From Blastobasis lacticolella (lineage: Eukaryota > Arthropoda > Insecta > Lepidoptera > Blastobasidae), in the NCBI GenBank assembly GCA_905147135.1, contig LR990058.1:13987349-14051348 (forward strand): a DNA stretch of 64,000 bases, in the 5' to 3' direction. How positions within the stretch are numbered: position 1 is the stretch's first letter; every line of letters begins with the position of its first letter. The translations under genes and the position numbers were made by a program. Below are positions 41,680-52,845 of this stretch, piece after piece. The notes under the pieces are model-generated. The model had not been told where the DNA came from, made no database searches, and saw nothing but the letters and a program-made list of their open reading frames with translations.

Positions 41680-42470
41680 TTTGCTTCAAGGGTTAAAATA
41701 GCAAATTCCTCCAGTCATAGCCTGACTCACGCTCTGACGAATCTTTTTCTTTACATTGTTCAAAACAAAGTCGCTTCCCACCGTTCTGTCCCTATGTATC
41801 GTAAGTACGTTTAGATCTTATAAACTATACGGGGTGTTACAAAATATATGTATGAAGCCGTGAACCGGATAGAGTGCTAAATGTATGAAAACAAGGTACA
41901 ATTATTTCTGTCGTACGTGGAATTTTTGCTTATTGGGAGCTGTATAATCAATTTTAATGCAGTTTTCAATAAGAGTAGATAGAGGGATTCAAGAGGAATA
42001 AGCAAGAAAAAAGAAGGATATGCAAGAGTAAAGTAGGTGTAGGGTAGGTCTACACCTAGGTGTACTCTACAGTAGATGTGGAGTATGTGTAGGGTAGAAC
42101 AGAGTATTGAAGGGGTAGGGCAGCGTAAGGGTAGAACGCTACGCGAACGAAGTCGCGCCGGGCCCACTAGTACGCAATAAGTAAACATAAAAACAGCCGT
42201 AACATTCGATCACCACGTTTCATTAGCTACTGAGAAGCATCAATGGTACATAAACCCGGGAACTCGGGACCAACGGGATCCCATACGGCTTTGTTATGAC
42301 GTCATTGGCCCGGCCCGTTATAATCAATGACGTAAAATTTTATCTCCACCGCCACAGTTAAACGGTATTGGGTCGTAAAAAGAGTTGTAAAAACTATAAG
42401 TTGGTGACGAAAACACTTGTCTTACATACCTGTGTTTTAGTTTGTTAAAGTTTTTATTGACTGTTATAAA
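41680..42470. other. No recognisable gene
   Basis: Contains a diverged GACAG/AAGTCGC/TTATA dispersed segment near 41775 and an imperfect repeat of GTAGGTGTAGGGTAGG / GTGTAGGGTAGA at 42030-42100. The 103-codon minus-strand frame at 41877-42188 runs through this low-complexity stretch and has no domain. Confidence 0.4.
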
Positions 42471-42527
42471 TTGTGCTCAAATGTTTTACTGTTTTACGAG
42501 TATCGATGGGAAAAAAGGGGTGTAACT

Positions 42528-42710
42528 TATGTCCATCATCATCATCATATTATCATCCGAAAGACGCCCACTGCTGGGCAAGGACTCCCTCAGAGATCTC
42601 CACAAAGGCCGGTCCTGTGCCTTTCGCATCCAGCTGGTACCTGCGATCTTTACCAGATCGTCGGTCAACCTGGGAGGCCTACTCACGCTGCTGTAACTCA
42701 TGTATTTTAT
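42528..42710 (-). pseudogene. RTE LINE 3' end
   Basis: Minus strand: RLTDDLVKIAGTSWMRKAQD, RPLWRSLRESLPSSGRLSDD and a TGATGATGATGA tail. It is the same element type as 7571-7886 and more complete at its 3' end, where the ORF runs into the repeat tail. 5'-truncated. Confidence 0.85.
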
Positions 42711-42730
42711 CCCAATTCAAGATTACCACC

Positions 42731-42905
42731 CATGGGAAATAGGTGTCTGAATGTATCAGGAAAGAGGCCCCGTGGGGGACCCAAGAAGCGAGGGATTGGC
42801 ATCGCTGAGTCGAATTCGAGAGCCAACAGCGTACGAAGCGAGGATGCCGAAGACCGGGCAAAGTGGAGAAGAATGAAAAGCGGACCCTGGCAGATGCCGG
42901 GATAA
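42731..42905 (+). pseudogene. RTE LINE C-terminal fragment
   Basis: Plus strand: MGNRCLNVSGKRPRGGPKKR, then GIGIAESNS, SEDAEDRAKWRRMKSGPWQM and a stop. It matches the fragments at 3370-3722 and 58435-58790. The frame is open in this short stretch and fused by chance to antisense of the neighbouring RTE fragment, giving a 144-codon frame that is not a gene. Confidence 0.85.
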
Positions 42906-42959
42906 ACGGTAGGATGATTATGATGACAAGATTAACATACGTATTTAAAAATACCAGCC

Positions 42960-43095
42960 ACAGTGTTTCCTTTGGATTATGACAAGAGATCGTTCAAGAG
43001 GTATATTAGAGGTCTCTTCAGAGGCGGGCAACGCATTGGTGACTCCCCTGGTGTTGCTGATGTCCATGCTTGTATGTCTGCCAATAACATAAAAA
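42960..43095 (+). pseudogene. Jockey-J LINE 3' end
   Basis: Encodes VFPLDYDKRSFKRYIRGLFR, GGQRIGDSPGVADV, then a short deletion and a tail ACATAAAAAAAAA. This is the terminal part of the ORF whose upstream portion is seen at 37684-38106. 5'-truncated at the codon for the final domain. Confidence 0.85.
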
Positions 43096-43104
43096 AAAAT
43101 TACT

Positions 43105-43200
43105 GTGACGTCTCACAGTGCGCGCGAACACAAGAGGGTTCCAAGCAAAAATAATAACATAAATGGAGCCTCGTCCTATACAGAATGTACACTGTAGACT
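43105..43200 (+). repeat. Dispersed repeat N, copy 3 (partial)
   Basis: GTCTCACAGTGCGCGCGAAC, GGGTTCCAA and AAATGGAGCC match 16884-17000 in order. The middle part is missing. Confidence 0.5.
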
Positions 43201-43209
43201 GTCAATCTG

Positions 43210-44123
43210 TCACAACTTTTTTTTTATTTTTTTTTTATTTAATTTAGACATAACAACAAATATGACAAATCAATTAGTTCAGTTAGTTATATAAATATCT
43301 CTATGTATCACAGAAAGCTACTATACATACCGTAAAAGTAAAAAAATATGTTAAAATCCTCATAAATGTGAGTGATAAGACCGCCCATTGTACTGTATCT
43401 TGTATTTTTTTGGTGTGCAATAAAGTGTTCTTGTATGGTAATAGTAGTTTATGCAACTGTCATATAAAAAGGGGGTATTAAAACATGAGTGTCTGTTTAT
43501 CATACGAGGCGTGAAAAAAGTGTACCATTAAACGACTGTTTTCGAATATGTAATTGGAACATTACGCTATGAGTGTAGATAAAAATAAAATAAGGTTCCA
43601 CCGAAAATTCCTTGTAAGTTTTACGTACCTACCCTTGGGGACCGAAGTATAAAAGTGATATCGAAATAAAACTCCTCGACTATAATTAGCAATGAACATT
43701 GTGCATCGTTCAAATGTGTGTACTGCTACAAACTTATCTGTCCCAATGAGGGCGTCGCTGTTATTGAATTTAGTATTGCAGTTAAATTATATTTCAATTG
43801 GCGATACTTAGTTCCACTTTTGGTCACCGGATCAGATACGTGGCACTTTAATTCAATCAGTGGAGCAGACCGAGCACTCGGATGTTAGTAGTGATAAGGA
43901 CATCCTCATTCCGGAATGACAGGAGATGTAAAATATAAGTATGTATAAAAAATAATTAAAATCCCGACTGGTAGGTTTGATTTTTATGTAGGTATGAACT
44001 ATTAGTGATACCAACACGAATGATCCATCAAATAGTTGTAATACGTGACCAAGAAATAGACATATATGCATACATGCTATCACACATACACTCGAAAATC
44101 TGGCAAAAATATGGCGCTGATTT
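43210..44123. other. Unassigned, with a LINE-like tail
   Basis: Long T runs at 43219-43242. GTGTGCAATAAAGTGTTCTTGTATGG at about 43413-43438, quoted by type, resembles a LINE or host 3' end with AATAAA. No coding exon seen. Confidence 0.35.
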
Positions 44124-44126
44124 CAG

Positions 44127-44347
44127 TAGGCTAATTGCGTAACGCTGTTGCCAACAAATGTCTTATTTCAATGATTGAAATTGTTACTTTAGCGATTCCG
44201 TAACATCAATTTCATGGGTTCAGTTGCTAACAAAGTTCCATTGCTATAAACTGAAACTATTAAATCGATCATATGTATACGCAAAAGTATCAATTTCAAT
44301 CATTGAAATCAGATAATTGTTGGCAACAGAGTTACAGAATTAGCTTA
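44127..44347. mobile_element. Palindromic MITE, 221 bp, CAG target duplication
   Basis: Arms of about 58 bp: left TAGGCTAATTGCGTAACGCT, GTTGCCAACAAATGTCTTAT, TTCAATGATTGAAATTG; right is the reverse complement with about 9 differences. CAG precedes (44124-44126) and follows (44348-44350). The inner TTTCAAT-G-ATTGAAA is itself a palindrome present in both arms. No coding capacity. Confidence 0.75.
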
Positions 44348-44411
44348 CAGGTCCGTGGTGCTGATCTTATCAGATAATATGGTATGGTAGAGGTAAATAA
44401 TCTCTCTGAAA

Positions 44412-44495
44412 ACTAACACTTAGAACACAAGCTTTGCTTACTTTGGGGCTAGATGGCGCTTGTGTGAATTTGTCCAAAAATATTTATTTATTATT
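44412..44495 (+). mobile_element. SINE-B, 3' tail only
   Basis: AACACAAGCTTTGCTTACTT, TGGGGCTAGATGGCGCT, GTGTGAATTTGTCC and a TATTTATTTATTATT tail. Same 3' end as the copy at 20533-20662. Confidence 0.85.
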
Positions 44496-44756
44496 TATTA
44501 AACCACCGCTGCCTATGACCACCTTCAAAGCCCCTGAAATATTGGTCTGGCAGCAAACAGGCAAATGCTAGCATTAGCATTAGTACCGAGCCTAGGCCCG
44601 TCCACTGCTAAATCCACTGCACCCCACCCCATGCGGCAATGGAGAATTTGCTCACCGCTTACTTCCCCAGTAATGGGGCTCCAATTCCAACGGGATATCC
44701 CACTATGCCCACTTCTCTTGCTAATGCGCTTAGTACACTAGGCTAATGTCAGTCGT

Positions 44757-44935
44757 CTAAGCTCAGAAGCAAAAAGCGTGAGAGGAATTCAAAGTGGAAT
44801 GTATTGCTCATAGAATTAGGTAAATTTTTGTCTAACTTATATTACGCTTCGCCCCGCTTTTCAATAATGGACTTTATTCTACGAGCAATACATCACGCTT
44901 TTGTTTCTGCATTTAGCAAAAGCGCATAAGCTAAG
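44757..44935. mobile_element. Foldback element, about 180 bp
   Basis: The left arm CTAAGCTCAGAAGCAAAAAG, CGTGA, GTATTGCTCATAGAAT pairs with the right arm ATTCTACGAGCAATACATCA, CGCTTTTGTTTCTG. The left arm carries an 18-bp extra stretch (GAGGAATTCAAAGTGGAA). Termini are only roughly defined. Confidence 0.5.
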
Positions 44936-44937
44936 AT

Positions 44938-44975
44938 TTTTTATACCACTAGTGTGGCAAACAAGTTTACGTTAT
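44938..44975 (-). mobile_element. Jockey-E 3' terminus scrap
   Basis: TTTTTTATACCACTAGTGTG plus GCAAACAAGTTTACG is the reverse of the Jockey-E end (GTAAGCTTGTTTGCCAC.., TATAAAAA). Confidence 0.6.
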
Positions 44976-46311
44976 GTGTTTAGTTAACAAATAAATAACT
45001 TATTTAACCTAACTTTGACTTCACACGAATCAAGTCTGGTTGCTGTAATGCTAAACAGCCGTGGACGCATATTTATTATTAATACTGTATCTGTACCAAG
45101 CGTGTCTACTAACAATCCTTGCTATCTGCGTCTGTATGCATTCAGATTCGGTCGCATGGTTGTCAAAACAAAATTTACGTCGTCATTCAGTGGTACAGTG
45201 AAGGGGCAGGCAGAAGTCCGTAGCGAAACAATTATCGAAACAATCTGAAAAACTTAAATGACATTACATTTAAATGTTATTGAGATTTAAATAAGAAGTT
45301 TTAATCAAAGAAAAGGGGTGTGTGAATTAAAATAGCAGTGAATGATGTGATTTTTTTTCGTTGTTTTTTACTCAATCGGATTACAGTGTAACACCATGAT
45401 TCAACGACAGTTTTTGTGTGAGTACCTATTTTTGTTGATCAGTTTGTCCTTGCGACTTTTTTCCACACAAGTATTTCCATATGGGAAGTTGTTTCAACAC
45501 AATTCATAGCCTTCACGTGGGAAATAATTATAACGATTATTATTTTTAGCCATTTCTGTCCCACTGCAGGGCAAAGGCCTCCCTTTCAATAATTTTAATA
45601 AATTCGAAATTAGTGAGACCTAAAATACAATGAAGAGACCAGTTTTTGGCATTCAACAGTGACTGGAAAACCTGACTGGAAAACCATAGTCAACGATTGC
45701 GAAGTATGGAAGAATAGCCAACAGTGGGATGATTCAGGCTAATATAAAAAAATAAATATAGTGGGCATACTTTCAAGTGTTATAAATTCTGGAAAAATAT
45801 TCACCCCACGTTATTTACGAGTATGTATGTTTTCGAAGTAGGTTCAGTAGATTCTTAGTTTATCCATTACAAACCAATATAATATTTTTTACCTTTTTCT
45901 TTGTGATCCGTGCGATTTTGGATAGATTATATAAAAGAACAGCTCCCCCAATAATTTGACATCTCAGCCATATTCTCGAAATTGTGACAAATGAATGACT
46001 TGGATATAACATGTAACAAATGGAGGGTCTAGTTGTAAAAGCCCCAAGTTACAAAATTGGATTTTATAGTAGACCAGAAAAAGAATTAAAAAGGGGGTTG
46101 GAAATAAAACTATAATGACAATTAAAATATTGCCTCTTAAAAAACACGTTCACTAGTTTAAGAGGCAGGCTATATAGATAATTATTGAGCAACAACGGAA
46201 TGTAACTTGAATTATTGTAACTTTTTGGATCAATAAACGTTTTTTAAAATTTAATTACTAGAATCCTAAATTCACTTTGTTTTAACTTATCTACACACTA
46301 AACATTGTCAT
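44976..46311. other. Mostly unassigned; RTE-like 3' scrap at 45540-45745
   Basis: CTGTCCCACTGCAGGGCAAA and GGCCTCCC (45556-45585), followed by GGAAGAATAGCCAACAGTGG and GATGATTCAGGCTAA (45705-45741), are typical of Lepidoptera RTE-related 3' ends. Both ends contain the CCCACTG/CAGTGGG pair. The 77-codon frame at 45015-45248 has no motif. Confidence 0.4.
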
Positions 46312-46500
46312 CATGCATAACTTAGGGTTTCTCCCACGGAAGGGGGAGGTTATTATCGCAATCTCAGGCAGGCGGTTTGGAGATCGCAGTGTCATAAATA
46401 TAACAATGGAAAACACAATTTTCTAGCCCATGGAGACACTAGATCTTTTGCCTCGGAAACTTAAGTCGCCTCTTACTACACCCACGTCAAGGGCGAATTA
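46312..46500 (-). mobile_element. SINE-D1, decayed, lacking both ends
   Basis: Reverse order of the SINE-D1 core: CTTAGGGTTTCTCCCACGGA, GGGGGAGGTTATTATCGCA, GGCAGGCGGTTTGGAGATCG, then TTTTGCCTCGGAAAC and GTCGCCTCTTAC. Confidence 0.7.
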
Positions 46501-46689
46501 GGACAGAAACTGAGTCCACAACATCCACTAGGTTTCAGATTTTTTCGAATCTTTGTATTGCCAATGTTCCCTGGTGAGCTGTAACCGAAACCAACCCAAA
46601 TAAATGACAGTGAAAGTGTATGAAGTTGACCTGGTTATCTAGTTTGTGCCATACAACATAGAGCCCATTGTATACAGGAAGAATATAAA

Positions 46690-47545
46690 AATTGAGTCAT
46701 GTTATGTTCCCCATATAACTTGCCAATCTGCGCAAGACGTGGCCATACCATCGAAGGCGGCATTTTGGTAGCTTATCTGCGATGTCACGGACGCTAAGAC
46801 TACCCCGGATGTAGGCGTTCCAAACGCGATCCTTTCGTGAAACTCCACACATCCACCGCAGCATCTTCATTTCCGTGACGCGCAGCCAGCTTCTGTTTCT
46901 CTAGTATAGGCCAAGTCTCGCTACCGTATTGGAGAGCAGGTCTAATGATCTGTCCCTTCAGCTTTATCGGCATTTTGAGGTCACAAATGACACCTGTTAC
47001 CTCCCGCCATTTGGCCCAAGCCTCGGATATTCGGGCCTTGATATTGCTATCGATGTCCCCAGTTGACCTAAGTACAGATTCAATCTATCTGACCTGCTCC
47101 GTGCACTTGACTTCATATTCGCCTATGCGCACGGTTAGGAAGGGGAACTGCACTGTTGCAGGCCATATACTCTGTCTTCGCCACATTAATATTCAGACCG
47201 CCGTGCTCAAGTTCCTCCTCCCACTTTTTTACACGTTGGACTAGTTGCACCTTGTCATGAGTAGCCATGGAGGTACCTCATGATAATCTCGGATGCAGTC
47301 TGACAATACGTCTAATATCACTTTGAACAGAAGTGGGCCGAGGCCAGAGCCCTGGTGAACTCCAACGATAATCGGTAAAGGCACTAACGGCAGCCCTAAC
47401 TATGGAATCGGAATCGTGGTACATGTCTCAGACCTCCTCAGAATATAGACCTCCTGTATCGACTTGGACCGCAACGCTCACCATATAGTCTCCCGATGGC
47501 TACAATCAAAGGCCTTCTGCATGTCCAGAAGCAGGAAATGCAGAC
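46690..47545 (-). pseudogene. RTE LINE reverse transcriptase, inactivated
   Basis: Minus-strand translation in shifting frames from 47545 down: LHFLLLDMQKAFDCSHRETI (palm motif A with its catalytic Asp), IIVGVHQGSGP (motif B region), KWEEELEHGGLNINVAKTEY, MACNSAVPLP, then an IR-QMAG-N-CHL-PQNADK-EG region matching the RTE thumb. The YADD box is missing; the segment between HQGSG and KWEEELE is shortened. Multiple stops and frameshifts. This is the longest RT remnant in the window. Confidence 0.8.
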
Positions 47546-47569
47546 AGCCCACCTGATGATAAGCGGTAA

Positions 47570-47825
47570 CTGTAGTTGAATGCTAACCGGTTCTCTTACG
47601 ATGTGGAAAAACACCGTGATGAAACCTGCAAATTCAGGCGACTGAATGTGTAACCATGATCCAATTTGGTCAAGTTCTCCTGGTAGCAGGGTCACGGAGG
47701 TTTAATTGTCGCTGCTCCACTGTAATTACCAGATCTGCCAAATCGTGGATCACGGTCAATGCGGACCCCGGGCCCTCGTGCGCGTGAGCACAACCGGGAT
47801 ATTGACGCCAAGATGATTATTCATT
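47570..47825 (+). mobile_element. SINE-F body, headless
   Basis: GTTGAATGCTAACCGGTTCT, CACCGTGATGAAACCTGCAA, ATTCAGGCGACTGAATGTG, CACTGTAATTACCAGATCTG, AGCACAACCGGGATATTGAC, GCCAAGATGATTATT. The tRNA-like head is absent. The copy adjoins the RTE fragment, whose end overlaps it closely (47545-47570). Confidence 0.8.
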
Positions 47826-47995
47826 ATACAACCTTATACCAACATTATACCTTCCCGAAGAAATTCTCTAATTGACTTGAAAATCTTTCTAAAACCGCTT
47901 TAAAATACGTTGTGTGGTAGAAGCAGTTAGTAGAAATACCTACAGACAGACAGACGAAAAGTGACTTTAATTTATACTATGTATAGATAAGTTTG

Positions 47996-48229
47996 TGGTG
48001 CCGCCACCTCAAAGAATAGCACCACCCCATCTCTTCCCGTGGATGTCGTAAGAGACGACTAAGGGACAAATCCGAAAGATGGGCAGCAGCATCTTTCTGG
48101 GTAGATTTACATCAACTGCACTGCGATCTCAAACCCGCTTGCCAAGCGTGGAGATTATGGCAATGACCTTCCCTTTCGTGGGAGAGGCCCGAAGTCCTGC
48201 AGTGGATTGTTATGGGCTGTGATGATGAT
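47996..48229 (+). mobile_element. SINE-D2, full-length with 11-bp target duplication
   Basis: 234 bp from TGGTGCCGCCACCTCAAAG to GGGCTGTGATGATGAT, flanked by perfect repeats AGATAAGTTTG (47985-47995, 48230-48240). Almost identical to 6886-7124, so both are recent. It lies less than 400 bp upstream of the LRR exon, within its presumed intron. Confidence 0.85.
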
Positions 48230-48240
48230 AGATAAGTTTG

Positions 48241-48614
48241 GATTTTTCACCCAGTCAGTATCTGTTGCCGGAATTTCTTGGACATCGGGAGAAACCCTCG
48301 AAGATAATATTACGCAGGTATAGTTTGTGATAATAAGATTAACTCTAATGAAAGTTTTGAAATTATCTACTTACGCGCTTATCACTGAACATTTTTAAAG
48401 GAAATTTTTTTTTTTTTTTTTTAAATTAATTGATTTTAGAAACACACAGAATACACAAAAACTTATTAACATGGTCCCTTGGAAAGGTATAATGTCGTCG
48501 ACGAACTAGTCCATAAATATATTTTTTTAATTAATATTTTAACACTTACTATAATAATCGAATATGTATGTTAGAAACGTGTATCGGTAATTTTTACATT
48601 TCTTTTTTCCACAG
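48241..48614 (+). other. Presumed intron end before the LRR exon
   Basis: Contains a 22-T run (48407-48428) followed by an A-rich stretch that looks like a reversed LINE tail, and ends in TTTTTACATTTCTTTTTTCC-ACAG, a strong polypyrimidine tract and acceptor. In the LRR frame a TAG at 48572 closes the upstream reading frame and there is no ATG after it. Confidence 0.6.
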
Positions 48615-51316
48615 ATGTGACAGCTGTTGTCCTTTGGGCGGGATCTGCCTCGGCTGTAACCAGTTGTTTAATCACCGACAAGCAAGAGAATATATGCAAC
48701 TACACCGTCACATGCGAATATTTTGCGGGGAGCGCCATGCCACTTCATTGCAACGGCGACCCATACGTTACCTTCATCATGACTAAATCCACAATGCCTA
48801 CGCTTACTTATGGGTTCTTCGGCTCTACAAACTTCGATTCCAGAGTAAGAGTTTTCAAAGCCAGAGATAACTCGTGGGACGGAATAGAAGCGATGACATT
48901 CAAATTCTATCCGAAAACGCAACACATTGATATATCTGGAAACGGTATCAAATTTATAGAGAATGAGGCATTTAGGTATTTAACATCACTTGAGACATTA
49001 AATATATCTCATAATAGTATTCGTACGTTGAACCTGAAAGCTTTTCTTATAAACGACTATCGTGGAATAGATTTACAAGTGCTTGACCTCTCATTTAATA
49101 CAATAAACGAATTGCGTGGTGAACTTTTTAGTTACATACCCAGTTTGAAAATTTTGTATTTAAATAATAATATGATTTCAACAATCGGAGAGGAATGCTT
49201 AAGTATCACCAGAGATATGACAAATTTATACTTGCAACACAACCGTATTAATGCCCTAAATATGACTTTGATAAATTTAAAATCATTGAAAGAGCTAGAT
49301 GTCTCTTTCAATTCACTGACGAAATTAGTTGATTATGAGATATCTCGTCTAGTTGAATTGGAAATATTCAATGTGTCATATAACCAAATCGTAAGCATTG
49401 ATATACATTCATTTAAACAGTCGCCTAACCTACAATATTTAGATCTCAAATACAATAATATTAACTCAACCATTGAAAACAACTTATTTGTAAATAACAA
49501 AAATCTTACATATTTGGATCTAAGCCACAATCATATAATTCATTTACAAGACAACGTTTTTAAAGACCATTCTTTAAATTACATTAATTTGGAAGATAAT
49601 AAATTACAGGGATCAATAACGAATACGACATTATCTGGTTTCGGAAATATAGAAACATTGAATTTATTTAATCAAAGCATTACAGATATAAAAAACAATG
49701 CATTTACTAATCTTGATAAATTGACATATTTAAATCTGAGCCACAATATCATAGCAGATGTAGAAATATCCGGCTTTAAAAATCAAAATACAATAAACGT
49801 GTTAGACATGTCATGGAATGCCCTTTCAAGTATATATTTTTTACAAGGTTGCTTAGCAAATTTAACCGAGTTATTCTTAAATAATAACAATCTTACAATT
49901 ATACTAAAAAACGCGTTTGTTGAACAAAGTCAGTTGCAAAAATTGGACATATCTTACAATAAAATAACTGTTATTGATGAAAATGCATTGCCTGTATATA
50001 ATTTGCAGTATTTGAAAATTTTGAATAACCCAGTTACTGGGGTTCTAAAAGAAAATGTTGTTAGTCATGCAAATTATTTAAGGTATTTAGATTTAAGTAA
50101 CTTTAAACTAAACAAGGTCGATGCGAATGCTATCACTGATTTGCCTCGTGCCGCGCGATTGAATATTTCACACAACGAGATAGAATTTATCCACCCAAAC
50201 AATTTTAAAAATATGAGTAACCTCTACAGTTTCGATGTTTCATATAATAAGCTCTCTATCTTAGATTTGGATAATGTGAGTTTGAGTACCTTACAAGCGA
50301 TTTATTTAAATAACAATAATTTTACAACAATTTCTGAATCATTACTCAACATAAACAGTTTGTTACATGTAGATCTTTCATATAATGAATTAAAAGATTT
50401 GTCTGGGTCCGACTTCACGCAGTGGACGAATGTACATAGTTTATATTTATCGCATAATCAAATCACATATTTTGGAGATTCAATTAGTTCACATTTGTCT
50501 GAATTGATATTTCTTGATTTGTCTTCCAATTTAATAACAGATATTAATCTCAGTTACTCTAAGTCGATCGTTTATGTTGATTTGAGTATTAATAAACTAA
50601 ATAAATTGAATTACACTTTATTTAATAATCTTGATAAATTAGTGTCATTAAATCTCAGCAATAACAATATTTTAGAGTTAAGCCCTGGATCTTTTAAAAA
50701 TGTGCAAATTTTGAAGATTCTCGATTTGTCCCATAATCATGTGTCAGAATTAAGATTTGGTACTTTCAAGGGGTTGAACAAGACTGAAGTATTAGATCTA
50801 TCTGGCAATGACATATCAAGTATCGATGTCAATGTGTTCCACGATTGCTTTGAACTTAAGAAGCTAATTTTAGACTATAACCTATTAAAAACTTTGGATG
50901 TTGAAGGGTTAATATTAGCAGTTCCCAAGTTGACCAGTCTTAGCTTAGGTGGTAATCGCATTTCGTGTAGTGAAATTGTTCTGAATGTGAGGAAAATTAA
51001 TAGTTCTACGAGTAGAGTAGTCGAAGTTACGTCTATAGATAAGGTGTATCACGAGGACAATGTGCATGGCATCAGGTGTGGAGACGTTGTTCGCACAACT
51101 CAGAAACCTGAAGCTGAACAATCTGGAGAAGCATCAGCCTCAACAGGTTTAATTATTGGATGCACAATTATTGTTCTCTTTGTCTTTGCTGGGGTTGCTT
51201 TTTACTTCTATAAACGTAAAACGGGTTTGGGATATTCTAATAGAGAAACAGTGAGACAATCGCGGAGTTCTCTTAACCTGAACGGTTCAGACTTTCAAGA
51301 AGATTTGTTAGGTTAA
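48615..51316 (+). CDS. Leucine-rich repeat type I membrane protein, large 3' exon
   Basis: 899 residues are open from 48617 to the TAA at 51314, entered through the acceptor CAG|AT GTG (phase 1). Numbered from the Val codon at 48617, residues 1-13 (VTAVVLWAGSASA) are the hydrophobic core and an A-S-A cleavage site of a signal peptide whose start is in a missing exon. Residues 17-45 hold four Cys (17, 27, 33, 45), an N-terminal cap. From about residue 105 to 785 I count about 29 LRRs of 23-25 residues (LxxLxLSxNxIxxI, e.g. LQVLDLSFN, LKILDLSHN). Two Cys follow (ISC, IRC), then a polar stalk, a helix at 844-865 (GLIIGCTIIVLFVFAGVAF), and a 34-residue basic and Ser-rich tail ending EDLLG. There is no TIR domain, so it is not a Toll receptor. 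Chaoptin-like adhesion or pattern-recognition receptors are possible relatives; the family cannot be fixed without a search. Confidence 0.93.
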
Positions 51317-51540
51317 CCTTTATTTAAAATAACTTAAAGTTTTATCAAGTCAGGTACTTTCTTGTTGTTAAAAAAAGTAGTGATTAAAATTTTTGTAAAA
51401 TAATTTTAATTTAAAATTTATGTGAGGATTTTTTTTCATTTAAGTATGTTAGGTTAGTTAAGGTATGTGTGCTGTGTCTAGTTTAACTGTCTGTGATCAC
51501 TGTATTTAATTTACTTTGAGTAAATATAAAAAGTTAATTA
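51317..51540 (+). terminator. 3' UTR and probable poly(A) signal of the LRR gene
   Basis: AT-rich downstream of the stop. There is no AATAAA within 400 bp; the variant AATATA at 51523-51528 is followed by TTATATTTTGTGTTTGATTTTTT, quoted by type, a T/GT-rich downstream element. Cleavage near 51540-51550 is inferred. The first canonical AATAAA is at about 51727. Confidence 0.4.
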
Positions 51541-51544
51541 TATT

Positions 51545-52845
51545 TTGTGTTTGATTTTTTATTAATTTTCCATATGATTCTTGAAGAACCAAATGAGGTT
51601 TAATAGCAGTTTAAAGGCGCGAGGATCTAGCCTAATGTATATTGACTTAGATACTTTGACTCGTATTATAAATTGGTTCAACAGAGGTTTCGCTAGAGAA
51701 TAATTAAGTAGAACAAGTAACGGGATAAATAAACAAATAGTAATCTTAAACTTGGTGACAACAATGTACCCAAAAATAATTCATATTCACCTTATCGGAA
51801 AGCACATGAATAAAGAGTATGTTCCAATAACTGCAAGTAAACTAAACCCCAACAAGGCTGAAAACTTTTCCCCCCACCAACATTGTTCCACTAATAAAAC
51901 TCCAACAAACATGGACAACGACGCTCATCCTCTATTTCTTGGAACATAATAATCGTCCATCGTATTTAATCTATATCTGATCGCTGTTTGGATCCTATTA
52001 GTGATACATATGTCGACATGGCATCGGATAACAAACCCAATCTCCTATCTAATAAGGGCCAATCGAAGTTGCTAGTTAGAAGAGCAGTTACTTACATAAT
52101 TGGATGACGTTTTATTGATATCTTTTGATTGGTACTGAATTGCTTATGGGTTTTGTCTATGGGATAATACCATGGTTGAGTGGTTTTGCTAAATTAACTG
52201 AGGGAGGACTATTTTTGCCGAAGTGGTTTACTTAGGATTGGTGTTACCGTTGGAATCTTGGAACGGAATCAGGTACTTGAGTTTTATTTTATTTGAAGTT
52301 CGTGCAAAATATAGTAGAATGGTGAATTTAAAACGTTATCTAGGTATATAACAGTCAGTCGGGTCAATTTTGTGTCATGATAATATATAGGTACTGTAGC
52401 TAAGGTAGCTAATAAAGTTTAAACTGAAATCATAGGTTAATAAGTTTGGCCGATATAGAATTTAAAGTATAGGTACGTAAAAAAAAATTTTAACTGGAAT
52501 GGTTAGTCGACATTTTTTATGTTACCATAGTGGTCAGAAACGTTTTGAAAATGTTAAACATTTTCATGTTATACGAATTGAACGATGTTCACACAAGAGA
52601 TTTATTGAAAGACTAATAAAGTAGTTTTGGGTGTAAAATATTGTTATAGCTTAACCGCGACAGAGGTTTGTTGTTTAATTGTGGCGCTAGTTCTGCGTTT
52701 TATGTAGCAACACCAGAAGGATGTAGTATTCTGTTATAGAATTCGAAAAGGAATATGATGAAAAAAGAAACTAACACTGTCTCGATTGCGAAATTAGCAT
52801 AATGACGACGAATTTATTTTTTTGGTTTCGTGGAGAAAACCTGCG
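51545..52845. other. No recognisable gene
   Basis: AT-rich intergenic DNA downstream of the LRR gene. A 65-codon frame at 51752-51949 has no motif. Confidence 0.4.

Noticed and set aside
42471..42905. 144-codon ORF as a gene
   Set aside because: First half is antisense of one RTE fragment, second half is sense of another; not a continuous coding unit.
48617..48619. GTG at 48617 as the start codon of the LRR protein
   Set aside because: It lies two bases after a strong splice acceptor and in the middle of a signal peptide. GTG starts are not expected in an animal nuclear gene, and the frame is closed upstream by TAG at 48572 without an ATG. A missing upstream exon is more likely.
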